A stretch of DNA of 11,434 nucleotides from JBBDSJ01 sp040905025. Its GTDB lineage: Bacteria; Pseudomonadota; Gammaproteobacteria; Methylohalomonadales; Methylohalomonadaceae. The stretch is taken from assembly GCA_040905025.1 (NCBI GenBank), contig JBBDSJ010000018.1, forward strand, positions 1 to 11,434, in the 5' to 3' direction. Under the pieces are notes generated by a model. It did not search any database and was not told the origin of the DNA. It was given only the letters and a program-made list of their open reading frames with translations. Both the position numbers and the translations under genes were made by a program. This document shows, piece after piece, positions 5,549 to 11,434 of this stretch (its first letter is position 1; each line of letters begins with the position of its first letter).

Positions 5549-5562
5549 TGCTTTTAGTAGTT

Positions 5563-5603
5563 AGATTTCTCCGCTACGTGCTTCGCACTCCGGTCGAAAT
5601 GAC
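5563..5603. repeat. Dispersed palindromic repeat, half copy
   Basis: This 41-base stretch is identical at 40 of 41 positions to the reverse complement of 8525-8565, the right arm of the element inside the ptx operon. It ends in CGGTCGAAATGAC and has no matching second arm, so it is a solitary half element 14 bases from copy 1. Confidence 0.88.
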
Positions 5604-5639
5604 CGTAAGTTACTGCAAGTATAGGACGGACAAGCGATT

Positions 5640-5820
5640 CGTTGCCCCGGCCGCAGTCCGGGCGCTGATATGACGGGCTTGAGATGCGTCGCCCCGGCGC
5701 AGGCCGGGGCCCAGTTAAACTATTCTGCAGGTCTTTACATGACTGGATACCGGCCTTCGCCGGTATGACGGATGGGATGATACTGGCCTGCATCCCTTGT
5801 TCGCCGGTATGACTGATGTA
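5640..5820. repeat. Cluster of short GC-rich hairpin repeats
   Basis: Three or more related hairpins occur in a row: GCCCCGG (5644-5650) / CCGGGC (5658-5663); GCCCCGGC (5691-5698) / GCCGGGGC (5703-5710) with loop GCAG; and ATACCGGC (5747-5754) / GCCGGTAT (5759-5766) with loop CTTC. A decayed fourth copy contains TTCGCCGGTATGAC near 5801. They belong to the common CCGGCGAAGGCCGG dispersed family. With the elements at 5462-5603 they fill 5440-5892, where I see no gene. Confidence 0.75.
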
Positions 5821-5892
5821 GTAAGGCTGACCTGTGTCGGCATGACACTGTCCGTGTTCGTCGCCCCTTGCAGCCGGGTATTGAACTGCTGT

Positions 5893-6510
5893 TTAAACAC
5901 GTTGAAAGTGCAGATAAACAAATGCTTGCGGGTGGCCCACGGGAGTCAAGTGCAAAACATCCTGCTGACGCTGGAGCATGAAATCTCCGCCTAACATGTC
6001 GGTTAACGTAGCCGCAGAATAGCGTTGTACCGGCAAACCACTGCATTGTGCCGGTCCGTTTTCTGCGAAGGTGGCGAGTATCAGATGGCCGCCGGGTTTG
6101 AGCGCGCGTCGCATATTATCCAGGTAGTGAGTTCGCTCTTTTGCCGTCGTTAAAAAATGCAACACGGCGCGGTCATGCCAAACCGTATAATGCTGCGGAA
6201 AATCAACCGGCGTGCTGATGTCGGCTTCCAGCCAGGCGATATGGCCGGCATCCGCGCCCATTTGCTGCCGGGCGGTATTAAGTGCTGTTGCCGATATATC
6301 CAGCACGGTCAGGTTCGTATAGCCGGCATCAAGCAGGCTTTTGCTCAAGTTTGATGTCCCACCGCCGATATCAATAATCGCTGCATCGGCCAGTATGCCG
6401 GTTGCCGCAATCCACGACAGCGAAGGTTCCGCCACGGTCTGATACCAGCTGACTTCAGTGACCTGCCGGGTTGCGTAAACGTGTTCCCAGTGTGGTTTGT
6501 TGTCATTCAA
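5893..6510 (-). CDS. Class I SAM-dependent methyltransferase, last gene of the ptx operon
   Basis: The 205-aa protein carries the Rossmann-type methyltransferase motifs: motif I IIDIGGGTSNLS (45-56), the acidic end of beta 2 in VLDIS (69-73), ADIST (96-100), VWHDRAVLHFLT (110-121) and LKPGGHLILATF (137-148). The HWE..Y N-terminus fits a family of small unassigned methyltransferases; the substrate is unknown. The start is TTG at 6508-6510, which overlaps the TGA stop of ptxE as TTGA; a GGAG lies about 10 bases upstream. This start keeps the conserved HWE segment at residues 7-9. The overlap suggests coupled translation with the LysR regulator. The gene is not part of the classical ptxABCDE set. 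Confidence 0.88.
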   Translation of the reverse strand: MNDNKPHWEHVYATRQVTEVSWYQTVAEPSLSWIAATGILADAAIIDIGGGTSNLSKSLLDAGYTNLTVLDISATALNTARQQMGADAGHIAWLEADISTPVDFPQHYTVWHDRAVLHFLTTAKERTHYLDNMRRALKPGGHLILATFAENGPAQCSGLPVQRYSAATLTDMLGGDFMLQRQQDVLHLTPVGHPQAFVYLHFQRV

Positions 6511-7391
6511 TTGGCCGTAGCTCCCGCTGCTTCGGGTTGCAAGAGTGTACGAAATGCCTGATGCACAGACAGACGTTCATTGCGTTCGGGCCAGACAGCA
6601 TGAAAAGATTTTTGTAAACCGCCATAGGCCAATGGTATCGCGCACAGGCGTTTAGCGGCCACCGCTTCAATCACAGTGCCAGCCAGAACCAACGATATTC
6701 CCAGCCCGTTCATCACGGCTTGCTTGACAGCCTCGGTACTGCCGAGTGTCATGCCAATGCAAGGTTCAATCCTTGCGCCGGCCAGATACTCGCGTAACAA
6801 CCGCCCGGTGCCAGTGCCCGGTTCGCCGGCCAGCAACGGTATCCCGGCCAGATCACGAGGCTGAATCCGGCGTCGTGTGGCCCAGAGATGATCCGGTGGC
6901 ACGATGACCACCAACTCCTCCTGTCGCCAGGCGCAGTACTGGTATCCCGGTGTTTGATCCCACCATTCCATCAGCGCCAGATCAGCAAGGCCATTATCAA
7001 GGCGCTGTTTGACGACCGGATTCGGCTCAATGTTGACAACAATATTGGTGTCGGCGTGATCCCGGCGAAATTGTTGCAACAAAGGTTGCAGATAATAAAT
7101 GCCAATGTTTGAACTCGCGGCGACAGTCAATTGCTCGTGTCTGGCCTGTTGCACAACGCGGTCATGCAAAGACTGCAATTGCCGGGCGAGATCCACAATC
7201 TTCATGGCAGCAGCAGTCGCCAGCTGGTCGCTTTGATGACGATTGATGAGCTGGATCCCGAGTTGTTGTTCGAGCTTGCGAATATGCTGCGACACGGTCG
7301 GCTGTGCCAGTCCCAGTTGCCGTGCGGCATCGACAAAGCTGCCTTGCTCAAGCACGGTGACCAGCGTACGCAGATGGATTAGGTTAAGCAT
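6507..7391 (-). CDS. ptxE: LysR-family regulator of the phosphite operon
   Basis: The 294-aa protein has a typical LysR layout: an N-terminal winged helix-turn-helix (FVDAARQLGLAQPTVSQHIR at about 19-38) and a periplasmic-binding-protein-like effector domain from about residue 85, with LTVAASSNIGIYYLQPLL. It starts with an ATG that overlaps the end of ptxD by 8 bases, and its own stop overlaps the methyltransferase start. The position directly after ptxD is the reason for the name ptxE. A T-N11-A palindrome upstream of ptxA (11243-11261) is a plausible binding site. The effector is not known from sequence. Confidence 0.85.
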   Translation of the reverse strand: MLNLIHLRTLVTVLEQGSFVDAARQLGLAQPTVSQHIRKLEQQLGIQLINRHQSDQLATAAAMKIVDLARQLQSLHDRVVQQARHEQLTVAASSNIGIYYLQPLLQQFRRDHADTNIVVNIEPNPVVKQRLDNGLADLALMEWWDQTPGYQYCAWRQEELVVIVPPDHLWATRRRIQPRDLAGIPLLAGEPGTGTGRLLREYLAGARIEPCIGMTLGSTEAVKQAVMNGLGISLVLAGTVIEAVAAKRLCAIPLAYGGLQKSFHAVWPERNERLSVHQAFRTLLQPEAAGATAN

Positions 7392-8421
7392 GAGAACCTG
7401 CGGCTTTGGTCGTCATAGCCGTTGTCGATGCTACCCAGTTCAACGGATTGTCGGGTATTTCACCGGACAGCACGGCATGAATATTTCGTGCCGCCTGCAT
7501 CTCAATGGCAAGTCTTGCTGTCGCTACGGCTGAACCCAGGTGCGGGGTAAACAACGTGCGATCATGCTGTTTGAGTAAATCGGCAGGAATGTTGTGCGGT
7601 CGATCCGGCCGGGCCCAGTCTTCCATTTCAAAAACATCAGCCGCATAACCACCGAGATGTTTATCAAGTGCATGTGCCACCGCGGTTTCATCCACGACTG
7701 AACCACGGCATGGATTGATCAGTAAGGCACCCGACTTCATCCTGTTCAGGAAAGCATGATCCACGCAATGCAGTGTGCGCGCGGTCAATGGCAGACACAA
7801 CACCAGATAATCACTTTGCTGTTGCAAGTCGCCGAGTTCAACATGCTGCAGACCGAGACGCGCCGCGTCAGCAGACGGCAGTGGCAGTTGGTCGTGATAA
7901 ATCAGTTTGCAGCCGAAGGCTTGCAGGCGTTTCGTTAATGCCTGGCCTATGGCGCCCATGCCATACAGGCCGACGGTCGTGCCGGCGAGCCCCTTGCCAT
8001 AAAAGATCGGTCGCCAGCCATGAAAATAATTACCACATACACGCGTGTCACCGGCCAGAATATGCCGGTCCAGTGCCAGCATCAGGCCGATGGTCAGTTC
8101 CGCAGTGGGTACCGTGAGCATGTCCGGCACGATCGTGATCCAGACACCATGCCGGGTGCAGGCCTCAATATCAAAATTGTCCGGTCCTTTCAGGGCACAA
8201 CCGATCACTTTCAGGTTCGGCGCCTGCTGGAAAAAATTTTCATCCACGCTGTCCGGCATGAATGCCATCATCGCATCAACATCAGTCAGGTATTCATTCA
8301 GTACCGTAGCAGGCCATGGTTCACGTGACGGATTGGCGATGACTTCATAATGCGTTTCAAGAAAGTCGAGCGTTTGCTGATGTACCTTGTACGTGATCAG
8401 CACCTTGGGTCGTCTGTTCAT
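7384..8421 (-). CDS. ptxD: Phosphite dehydrogenase (NAD-dependent phosphonate dehydrogenase)
   Basis: The predicted enzyme oxidises phosphite to phosphate with reduction of NAD+. The 345-aa protein belongs to the D-2-hydroxyacid dehydrogenase family but has PtxD-specific stretches: MMAFMPD (51-57), VIGCALKG (72-79), TVPTAELTIGL (103-113), GWRPIFYGKGL (135-145), LINPCRGSVVDE (234-245), GGYAADVFEMEDWARPDRP (257-275) and LFTPHLGSAV (290-299). Aligned with the P. stutzeri enzyme from memory, the catalytic residues are Lys78, Arg239, Glu267 and His294, with Met55 and Tyr141 also kept. The nucleotide loop is GMGAIG (154-159). Asp177 replaces the P. stutzeri Glu175 that sets NAD preference, and an acidic residue there argues for NAD over NADP. 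It lies 159 bases after ptxC. Confidence 0.95.
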   Translation of the reverse strand: MNRRPKVLITYKVHQQTLDFLETHYEVIANPSREPWPATVLNEYLTDVDAMMAFMPDSVDENFFQQAPNLKVIGCALKGPDNFDIEACTRHGVWITIVPDMLTVPTAELTIGLMLALDRHILAGDTRVCGNYFHGWRPIFYGKGLAGTTVGLYGMGAIGQALTKRLQAFGCKLIYHDQLPLPSADAARLGLQHVELGDLQQQSDYLVLCLPLTARTLHCVDHAFLNRMKSGALLINPCRGSVVDETAVAHALDKHLGGYAADVFEMEDWARPDRPHNIPADLLKQHDRTLFTPHLGSAVATARLAIEMQAARNIHAVLSGEIPDNPLNWVASTTAMTTKAAGSHA

Positions 8422-8473
8422 ATTTATCCATGTTGTTATGGTTTATCAGTCAATATCAAAAAATCTGGCAACA

Positions 8474-8565
8474 AGATTTCTCCGCTCGGTGCTGACGCAC
8501 CTCGGTCGACATGACACCATTATTGTCATTCCGACCGGAGTGCGAAGCACGTAGCGGAGAAATCT
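8474..8565. repeat. Dispersed palindromic repeat between ptxC and ptxD
   Basis: Perfect 13-bp terminal inverted repeats AGATTTCTCCGCT (8474-8486) and AGCGGAGAAATCT (8553-8565) enclose inner arms CGGTCGACATGAC and GTCATTCCGACCG around CACCATTATT. The whole 92-bp element folds into one long hairpin in the operon transcript. Its arms match the elements at 5462-5503 (38 of 42) and 5563-5603 (40 of 41). It lacks a terminator U-run next to the stem. Confidence 0.9.
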
Positions 8566-8580
8566 GTTTGTATAATTTTC

Positions 8581-9402
8581 TCACTTGAAACGCTCACGCA
8601 GATAGCCGCTCAAACTGTCTACCAGTGTCACCATGAACAGAATCACCAGTAAAATGGCGCACACTTGCTGGTAGTCCATGATCCGCAGTGACGACATCAG
8701 TTCAAAGCCGATGCCGCCGGCACCGACCATGCCCATAACGGTCGAGGCACGGAAGTTGTATTCCCAGCGATAGATCGACACATCAGCAAACTGTGACAAG
8801 ACTTGCGGCAGAATGCCGTGATAGAGCACCTGAAAGCCACTGGCGCCGGCAGCGCGGGTGGCTTCTACCGGTTGTTCGTCAACATGCTCAATGGTTTCAG
8901 CAAAGAACTTGCCGACCATGCCGATAGAGTGCAGCCCCAATGCCAATACGCCCGGCAAAATACCAAAGCCGACGGCAGCCACGAACAAAATGCCCATGAT
9001 CAATTCCGGTACAGCACGCAGACCATTTAGCAACAGCCGTGTGAATTGAAAGACAACTTTATTCGGGCTGGTATTTTTTGCTGCAAGAAAACCCAAAGGC
9101 AATGAAAATATGACCGCCAGTGCAGTACCGGCAATGCTCATCATCAATGTATCGACCAGTGGCATGATCCACTTCTGCCAGCGGCCGAAATCCGGCGGGA
9201 TGGCTTCGCTAAATAATTGCGCGATCGCCGGTATACCATTAATAAATGTTTTGGGATTCAGCAGTTCGGCGTAATACCATGCAAACACAACAATGCCGGA
9301 TACAATCAGCAACTGCAGCAGTGCACGTCTTGAGTCATGCTGGTAACGTTTGACGACATCAACCATGCGGTTGGTGTCCAAAGATTCTGCAGGGGTCGAC
9401 AT
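8581..9402 (-). CDS. ptxC: Phosphite ABC transporter permease (PhnE family)
   Basis: This is the inner-membrane channel subunit of a binding-protein-dependent importer. From this start it has 273 aa. Several hydrophobic segments are visible, the first being ALLQLLIVSGIVVFAWYYAE, later MSIAGTALAVIFSLPLGFLA and the last VCAILLVILFMVTLVDSL. The cytoplasmic EAA loop that docks on the ATPase is EATRAAGASGFQVLYHGILP. I choose the ATG at 9402 because GGAG lies 9 bases before it; an ATG 15 bases upstream (9417) is also in frame. Its closest relatives are phosphonate permeases (PhnE); the ptxD gene next in the operon points to phosphite. Confidence 0.9.
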   Translation of the reverse strand: MSTPAESLDTNRMVDVVKRYQHDSRRALLQLLIVSGIVVFAWYYAELLNPKTFINGIPAIAQLFSEAIPPDFGRWQKWIMPLVDTLMMSIAGTALAVIFSLPLGFLAAKNTSPNKVVFQFTRLLLNGLRAVPELIMGILFVAAVGFGILPGVLALGLHSIGMVGKFFAETIEHVDEQPVEATRAAGASGFQVLYHGILPQVLSQFADVSIYRWEYNFRASTVMGMVGAGGIGFELMSSLRIMDYQQVCAILLVILFMVTLVDSLSGYLRERFK

Positions 9403-9420
9403 TAGTGAATACTCCATAAA

Positions 9421-9460
9421 ATAAAACAGCCGGTCCCGTCAGATAACGGCTAACCGGCTG
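9421..9460 (-). terminator. Attenuator-like hairpin between ptxB and ptxC
   Basis: On the minus strand the arms CAGCCGGT (9460-9453) and ACCGGCTG (9434-9427) pair, with an inner CCGT/ACGG pair, and the stem is followed by TTTTAT. It can work as a partial terminator and as a 3' stabiliser of the ptxAB message. This would make more binding protein than permease, as often seen in ABC import operons. The structure is seen; the effect is inferred. Confidence 0.7.
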
Positions 9461-9468
9461 CAGGGTTA

Positions 9469-10326
9469 TCAGTTTAGTGCCAAATCCACGCCGAGGATGT
9501 CGGCCATCTCACGAATTATGTCGTAGTCGGCATCGGCCATTGCCGTAAAACCTTCAGCATTGAAATTCTCCAGGATGGTCGGATCCGTGATCGACAGGAA
9601 CGCGCCGCGAATGTTTTCTTTCAGTGCCGGTTTCAGGTCCGACTGCATGGTCCAGGGAAATTGCGGGTAGTAGTCCGAATAACCGAGTATGTTGATTTTG
9701 CTGATATCCGTGCGGCCATCCTCGAGCATGTATTTCCAGATGTGTTCGCCGAGACCACCGCCGTCGGCATTGCCGTTTTGCACAGCCATGACAACGGCGT
9801 CATGCGTACCGGTGTAATGTGGTTTGTAATCGGCCTTGGCATCCAGACCTTCCTTTATTAGCTTGTGTCGTGGCATCAGATGGCTGGACGTCGATGCCTG
9901 GTCACCGAAGGCGACGTCCTTGCCTTTAAGATCGTCATAGGTTTCGATTCCCCTTTCCTTGTTGCCGATGATGATGCTGCGGTAAGTCGGTCGACCGTCA
10001 GTGACCAAGCCAGCGAAGGGTTCGATCTCGGCTTTGCTTTTCGCCAGTACATAGGACAGCGGTCCGAAATAGGCGATGTCGATACGGCCAAAACGCATGG
10101 CCTCGATCATGGACGAATAGTCGGTGGTCACGACCAATTCAACTTCCTTGCCGAGCTTTTCTTCCAGATACTTCTTCAACGGTTCATTGCGTTGAATCAG
10201 TTTGGAAGCGTTTTCATCCGGCAACAGTGCAACCTTGAGGACATCGGGATCACGGTTATCGGCATGCGCTGGCAGAGCGATGACCAGCATTAAAGCTGCC
10301 AGCAGGGTATGGATGGGTTTTAACAT
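9469..10326 (-). CDS. ptxB: Periplasmic phosphite-binding protein (PhnD family)
   Basis: This is the substrate-capturing subunit of the importer, exported to the periplasm. From the ATG at 10326 it is 285 aa with a clear signal peptide, KPIHTLLAALMLVIALPAHA, and a likely cleavage after Ala22. The chosen start has AGGAG 7 bases upstream; an ATG 24 bases further out would put extra charged residues before the signal. Ligand-site motifs of the PhnD family are present: AYFGP (85-89), the helix N-terminus STSSH (145-149), and GTHDAV (173-178). Phosphonate, phosphite and phosphate binders share this fold, so phosphite specificity is inferred from ptxD in the same operon. Confidence 0.92.
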   Translation of the reverse strand: MLKPIHTLLAALMLVIALPAHADNRDPDVLKVALLPDENASKLIQRNEPLKKYLEEKLGKEVELVVTTDYSSMIEAMRFGRIDIAYFGPLSYVLAKSKAEIEPFAGLVTDGRPTYRSIIIGNKERGIETYDDLKGKDVAFGDQASTSSHLMPRHKLIKEGLDAKADYKPHYTGTHDAVVMAVQNGNADGGGLGEHIWKYMLEDGRTDISKINILGYSDYYPQFPWTMQSDLKPALKENIRGAFLSITDPTILENFNAEGFTAMADADYDIIREMADILGVDLALN

Positions 10327-10369
10327 GGGGTGTCTCCTGAAGTAATACATTGGGGTTTATGGGAAAAGC

Positions 10370-11215
10370 TCATATGGCGGCCTGGATGGGTACTTCAGCC
10401 GAATCAAGGTCGCTGGTGTCGACTTGTGCGCCGGCAGTTGTGTGACTCTGAACATTGGTGTTGCCATAGATCTGATCGAGCGTGGACTGATCCAGATCTG
10501 CCGGCGGCCCGTCAAATACGACCCGGCCATCGGCCAGACCAATGATGCGTTGGGCAAACCGGCGTGCCAGTTCCAGTTGGTGCAGACTGACGATGGTGGC
10601 AATACCGTCCTCGCGGCTGATGCGATCGAGCTGGGCAAGCACCTGAACCGACGTGGTCGGGTCAAGACTGGCGACCGGTTCATCGGCCAGAATGAGTCGC
10701 GGCTGCTGCGCCAGCGCCCGGGCGATACCGACGCGTTGCATCTGCCCGCCGCTGAGATTGTCGACCCGGGTAAAGGCTTTTTCACCGAGGCCGACGCGTT
10801 GCAAGCATTCATAGGCAATTTGCACATCGGCGTGCGGCAGCGGCATGACCGTGCGCCAGGCCGGATACTCGCTCAGCCGCCCGGTCAGAACATTAATCAA
10901 GGCGCTCTTGCGCGACAGCAGTTGGTGTTGCTGGAAAATCATGGCGGTGTGGCGGCGGTGGGCACGCATTAATCGCTTACCGGTGATGGCGCCGATCCCG
11001 GCGCTGTGAACCTTCCCGGTCGATGGCACCACCAGCAGATTCATCGTACGCAGCAGACTCGATTTGCCGGCGCCGGACAGCCCCAGCAACACGGTGAATT
11101 CACTCTGTTTCAGGCTGAGCGAAGTTTTTTGCAGGGCGACGGTACCGTTTGGATAGGTCACGCTGATACTGTCGAGCCGCAGGATTTCTTCGGCAGTGGA
11201 GGAAGTTTGATTCAT
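10370..11215 (-). CDS. ptxA: Phosphite ABC transporter ATP-binding subunit (PhnC family)
   Basis: This is the cytoplasmic ATPase that powers the importer. The 281-aa protein has all nucleotide-binding motifs: Walker A GLSGAGKS (45-52), Q-loop IFQQ with Gln95, signature LSGGQ (154-158), Walker B LILADEP with Glu179, and the switch His212 (SLHQ). The stretch INVLTGRL is typical of PhnC/PtxA. The C-terminal tail after about residue 250 is polar and has no domain I recognise. AGGGA lies a few bases before the ATG. It is the first gene of the operon and is followed by ptxB after 43 bases. Confidence 0.94.
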   Translation of the reverse strand: MNQTSSTAEEILRLDSISVTYPNGTVALQKTSLSLKQSEFTVLLGLSGAGKSSLLRTMNLLVVPSTGKVHSAGIGAITGKRLMRAHRRHTAMIFQQHQLLSRKSALINVLTGRLSEYPAWRTVMPLPHADVQIAYECLQRVGLGEKAFTRVDNLSGGQMQRVGIARALAQQPRLILADEPVASLDPTTSVQVLAQLDRISREDGIATIVSLHQLELARRFAQRIIGLADGRVVFDGPPADLDQSTLDQIYGNTNVQSHTTAGAQVDTSDLDSAEVPIQAAI

Positions 11216-11242
11216 TGCGATTCCCTATAATCAGGTTTGGCT

Positions 11243-11261
11243 TTATTGCGATGTGCAATAA
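11243..11261 (-). promoter_or_regulatory. LysR-type palindrome upstream of ptxA
   Basis: A perfect dyad TTATTGC (11243-11249) / GCAATAA (11255-11261) with a 5-base spacer contains the T-N11-A pattern of LysR-family sites. It is 28 bases before the ptxA start codon. PtxE, encoded in the same operon, is the obvious candidate to bind it. If transcription starts further upstream near the Pho-like repeats, the site would lie downstream of the start and would suit repression. Confidence 0.65.
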
Positions 11262-11297
11262 CCTACGGCCCGAATATGAAATCGCGATGGCAGCCAA

Positions 11298-11326
11298 GTG
11301 ACGATTTGGTGATCTGTTTGTGACAG
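11298..11326 (-). promoter_or_regulatory. Pho-box-like triple direct repeat
   Basis: Three 7-bp units lie at exact 11-bp intervals (plus-strand reading): GTGACGA (11298-11304), GTGATCT (11309-11315) and GTGACAG (11320-11326). On the operon strand the first is CTGTCAC, which matches the PhoB half-site CTGTCAY; the other two keep TCAC. PhoB half-sites are spaced 11 bp apart. A possible -10 (CATATT) lies 19 bases downstream. Control by phosphate starvation is inferred. Confidence 0.7.
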
Positions 11327-11434
11327 CCGGACGACACAGAGGATTTCAGGCTGGACTGCGTATCACTCGTTCAATCAAGCTGATTCAGCAGTTTTCCGAG
11401 AGAACGGATGTTTTGCCAAAGCAGCGCCTTTGGC
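11327..11434. other. Non-coding right edge with a terminal hairpin
   Basis: No credible gene is seen here. The last 20 bases form an inverted repeat GCCAAAG (11415-11421) / CTTTGGC (11428-11434) that touches the window edge. It could be a terminator for a gene to the right or left, but the bases needed to judge this lie outside the window. Confidence 0.4.

Noticed and set aside
7756..8350. Plus-strand open frames opposite ptxD
   Set aside because: They are shadows of a strongly supported gene, with no family similarity that I recognise.
11226..11231. Plus-strand TATAAT as a rightward promoter
   Set aside because: No -35 box lies at a suitable distance and no gene follows to the right within the window.

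Overview
The window looks like chromosomal DNA from a free-living, non-enteric gammaproteobacterium. This rests on three things: gltX followed directly by tRNA-Ala(GGC) and tRNA-Glu(TTC), a moderately GC-rich codon usage, and many short dispersed palindromes of the GTCATTCCGRCCG / CCGGCGAAGGCCGG kind. No species can be named from the sequence.

Layout. (1) 1-217: a 16-bp tandem array and a G/C-tract palindrome with G-quadruplex potential. (2) 218-2156: core translation genes, comprising gltX, a strong stable-RNA type promoter, tRNA-Ala, tRNA-Glu and an intrinsic terminator. (3) 2200-5440: an accessory block of toxin-antitoxin type genes. It holds an intact higB-higA pair, a broken higA-like remnant on the minus strand, an Xre plus Fic pair (mobile mystery proteins A and B) behind an AT-rich operator cluster, a second higA 3' remnant, a small VOC-fold protein, and a vapB-vapC pair on the minus strand. 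The two higA remnants lie on either side of the Xre-Fic pair, so this block has been shuffled repeatedly. (4) 5440-5890: about 450 bases without genes, filled by palindromic dispersed repeats. (5) 5893-11326: one minus-strand operon, read right to left: Pho-box-like repeats, a LysR-type palindrome, then ptxA (ATPase), ptxB (binding protein), ptxC (permease), ptxD (NAD-dependent phosphite dehydrogenase), ptxE (LysR regulator) and a SAM-dependent methyltransferase.

How the genes work together. The ptx operon imports phosphite (+3 phosphorus) with a PhnCDE-like ABC transporter and oxidises it to phosphate while reducing NAD+. This lets the cell use phosphite as a phosphorus source, and three GTGA(C/T) repeats at exact 11-bp spacing upstream of ptxA suggest control by PhoB. 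The operon has two internal hairpin elements: an attenuator-like hairpin between ptxB and ptxC, and a dispersed palindrome between ptxC and ptxD. ptxD, ptxE and the methyltransferase overlap each other, which suggests translational coupling. The coupled methyltransferase is not part of the classical ptxABCDE set and is the least explained piece of the locus.

I see no wholly unknown defence or mobile system here. The most interesting points are the phosphite operon with its extra gene and regulatory sites, and the layered toxin-antitoxin remnants around the Xre-Fic pair.
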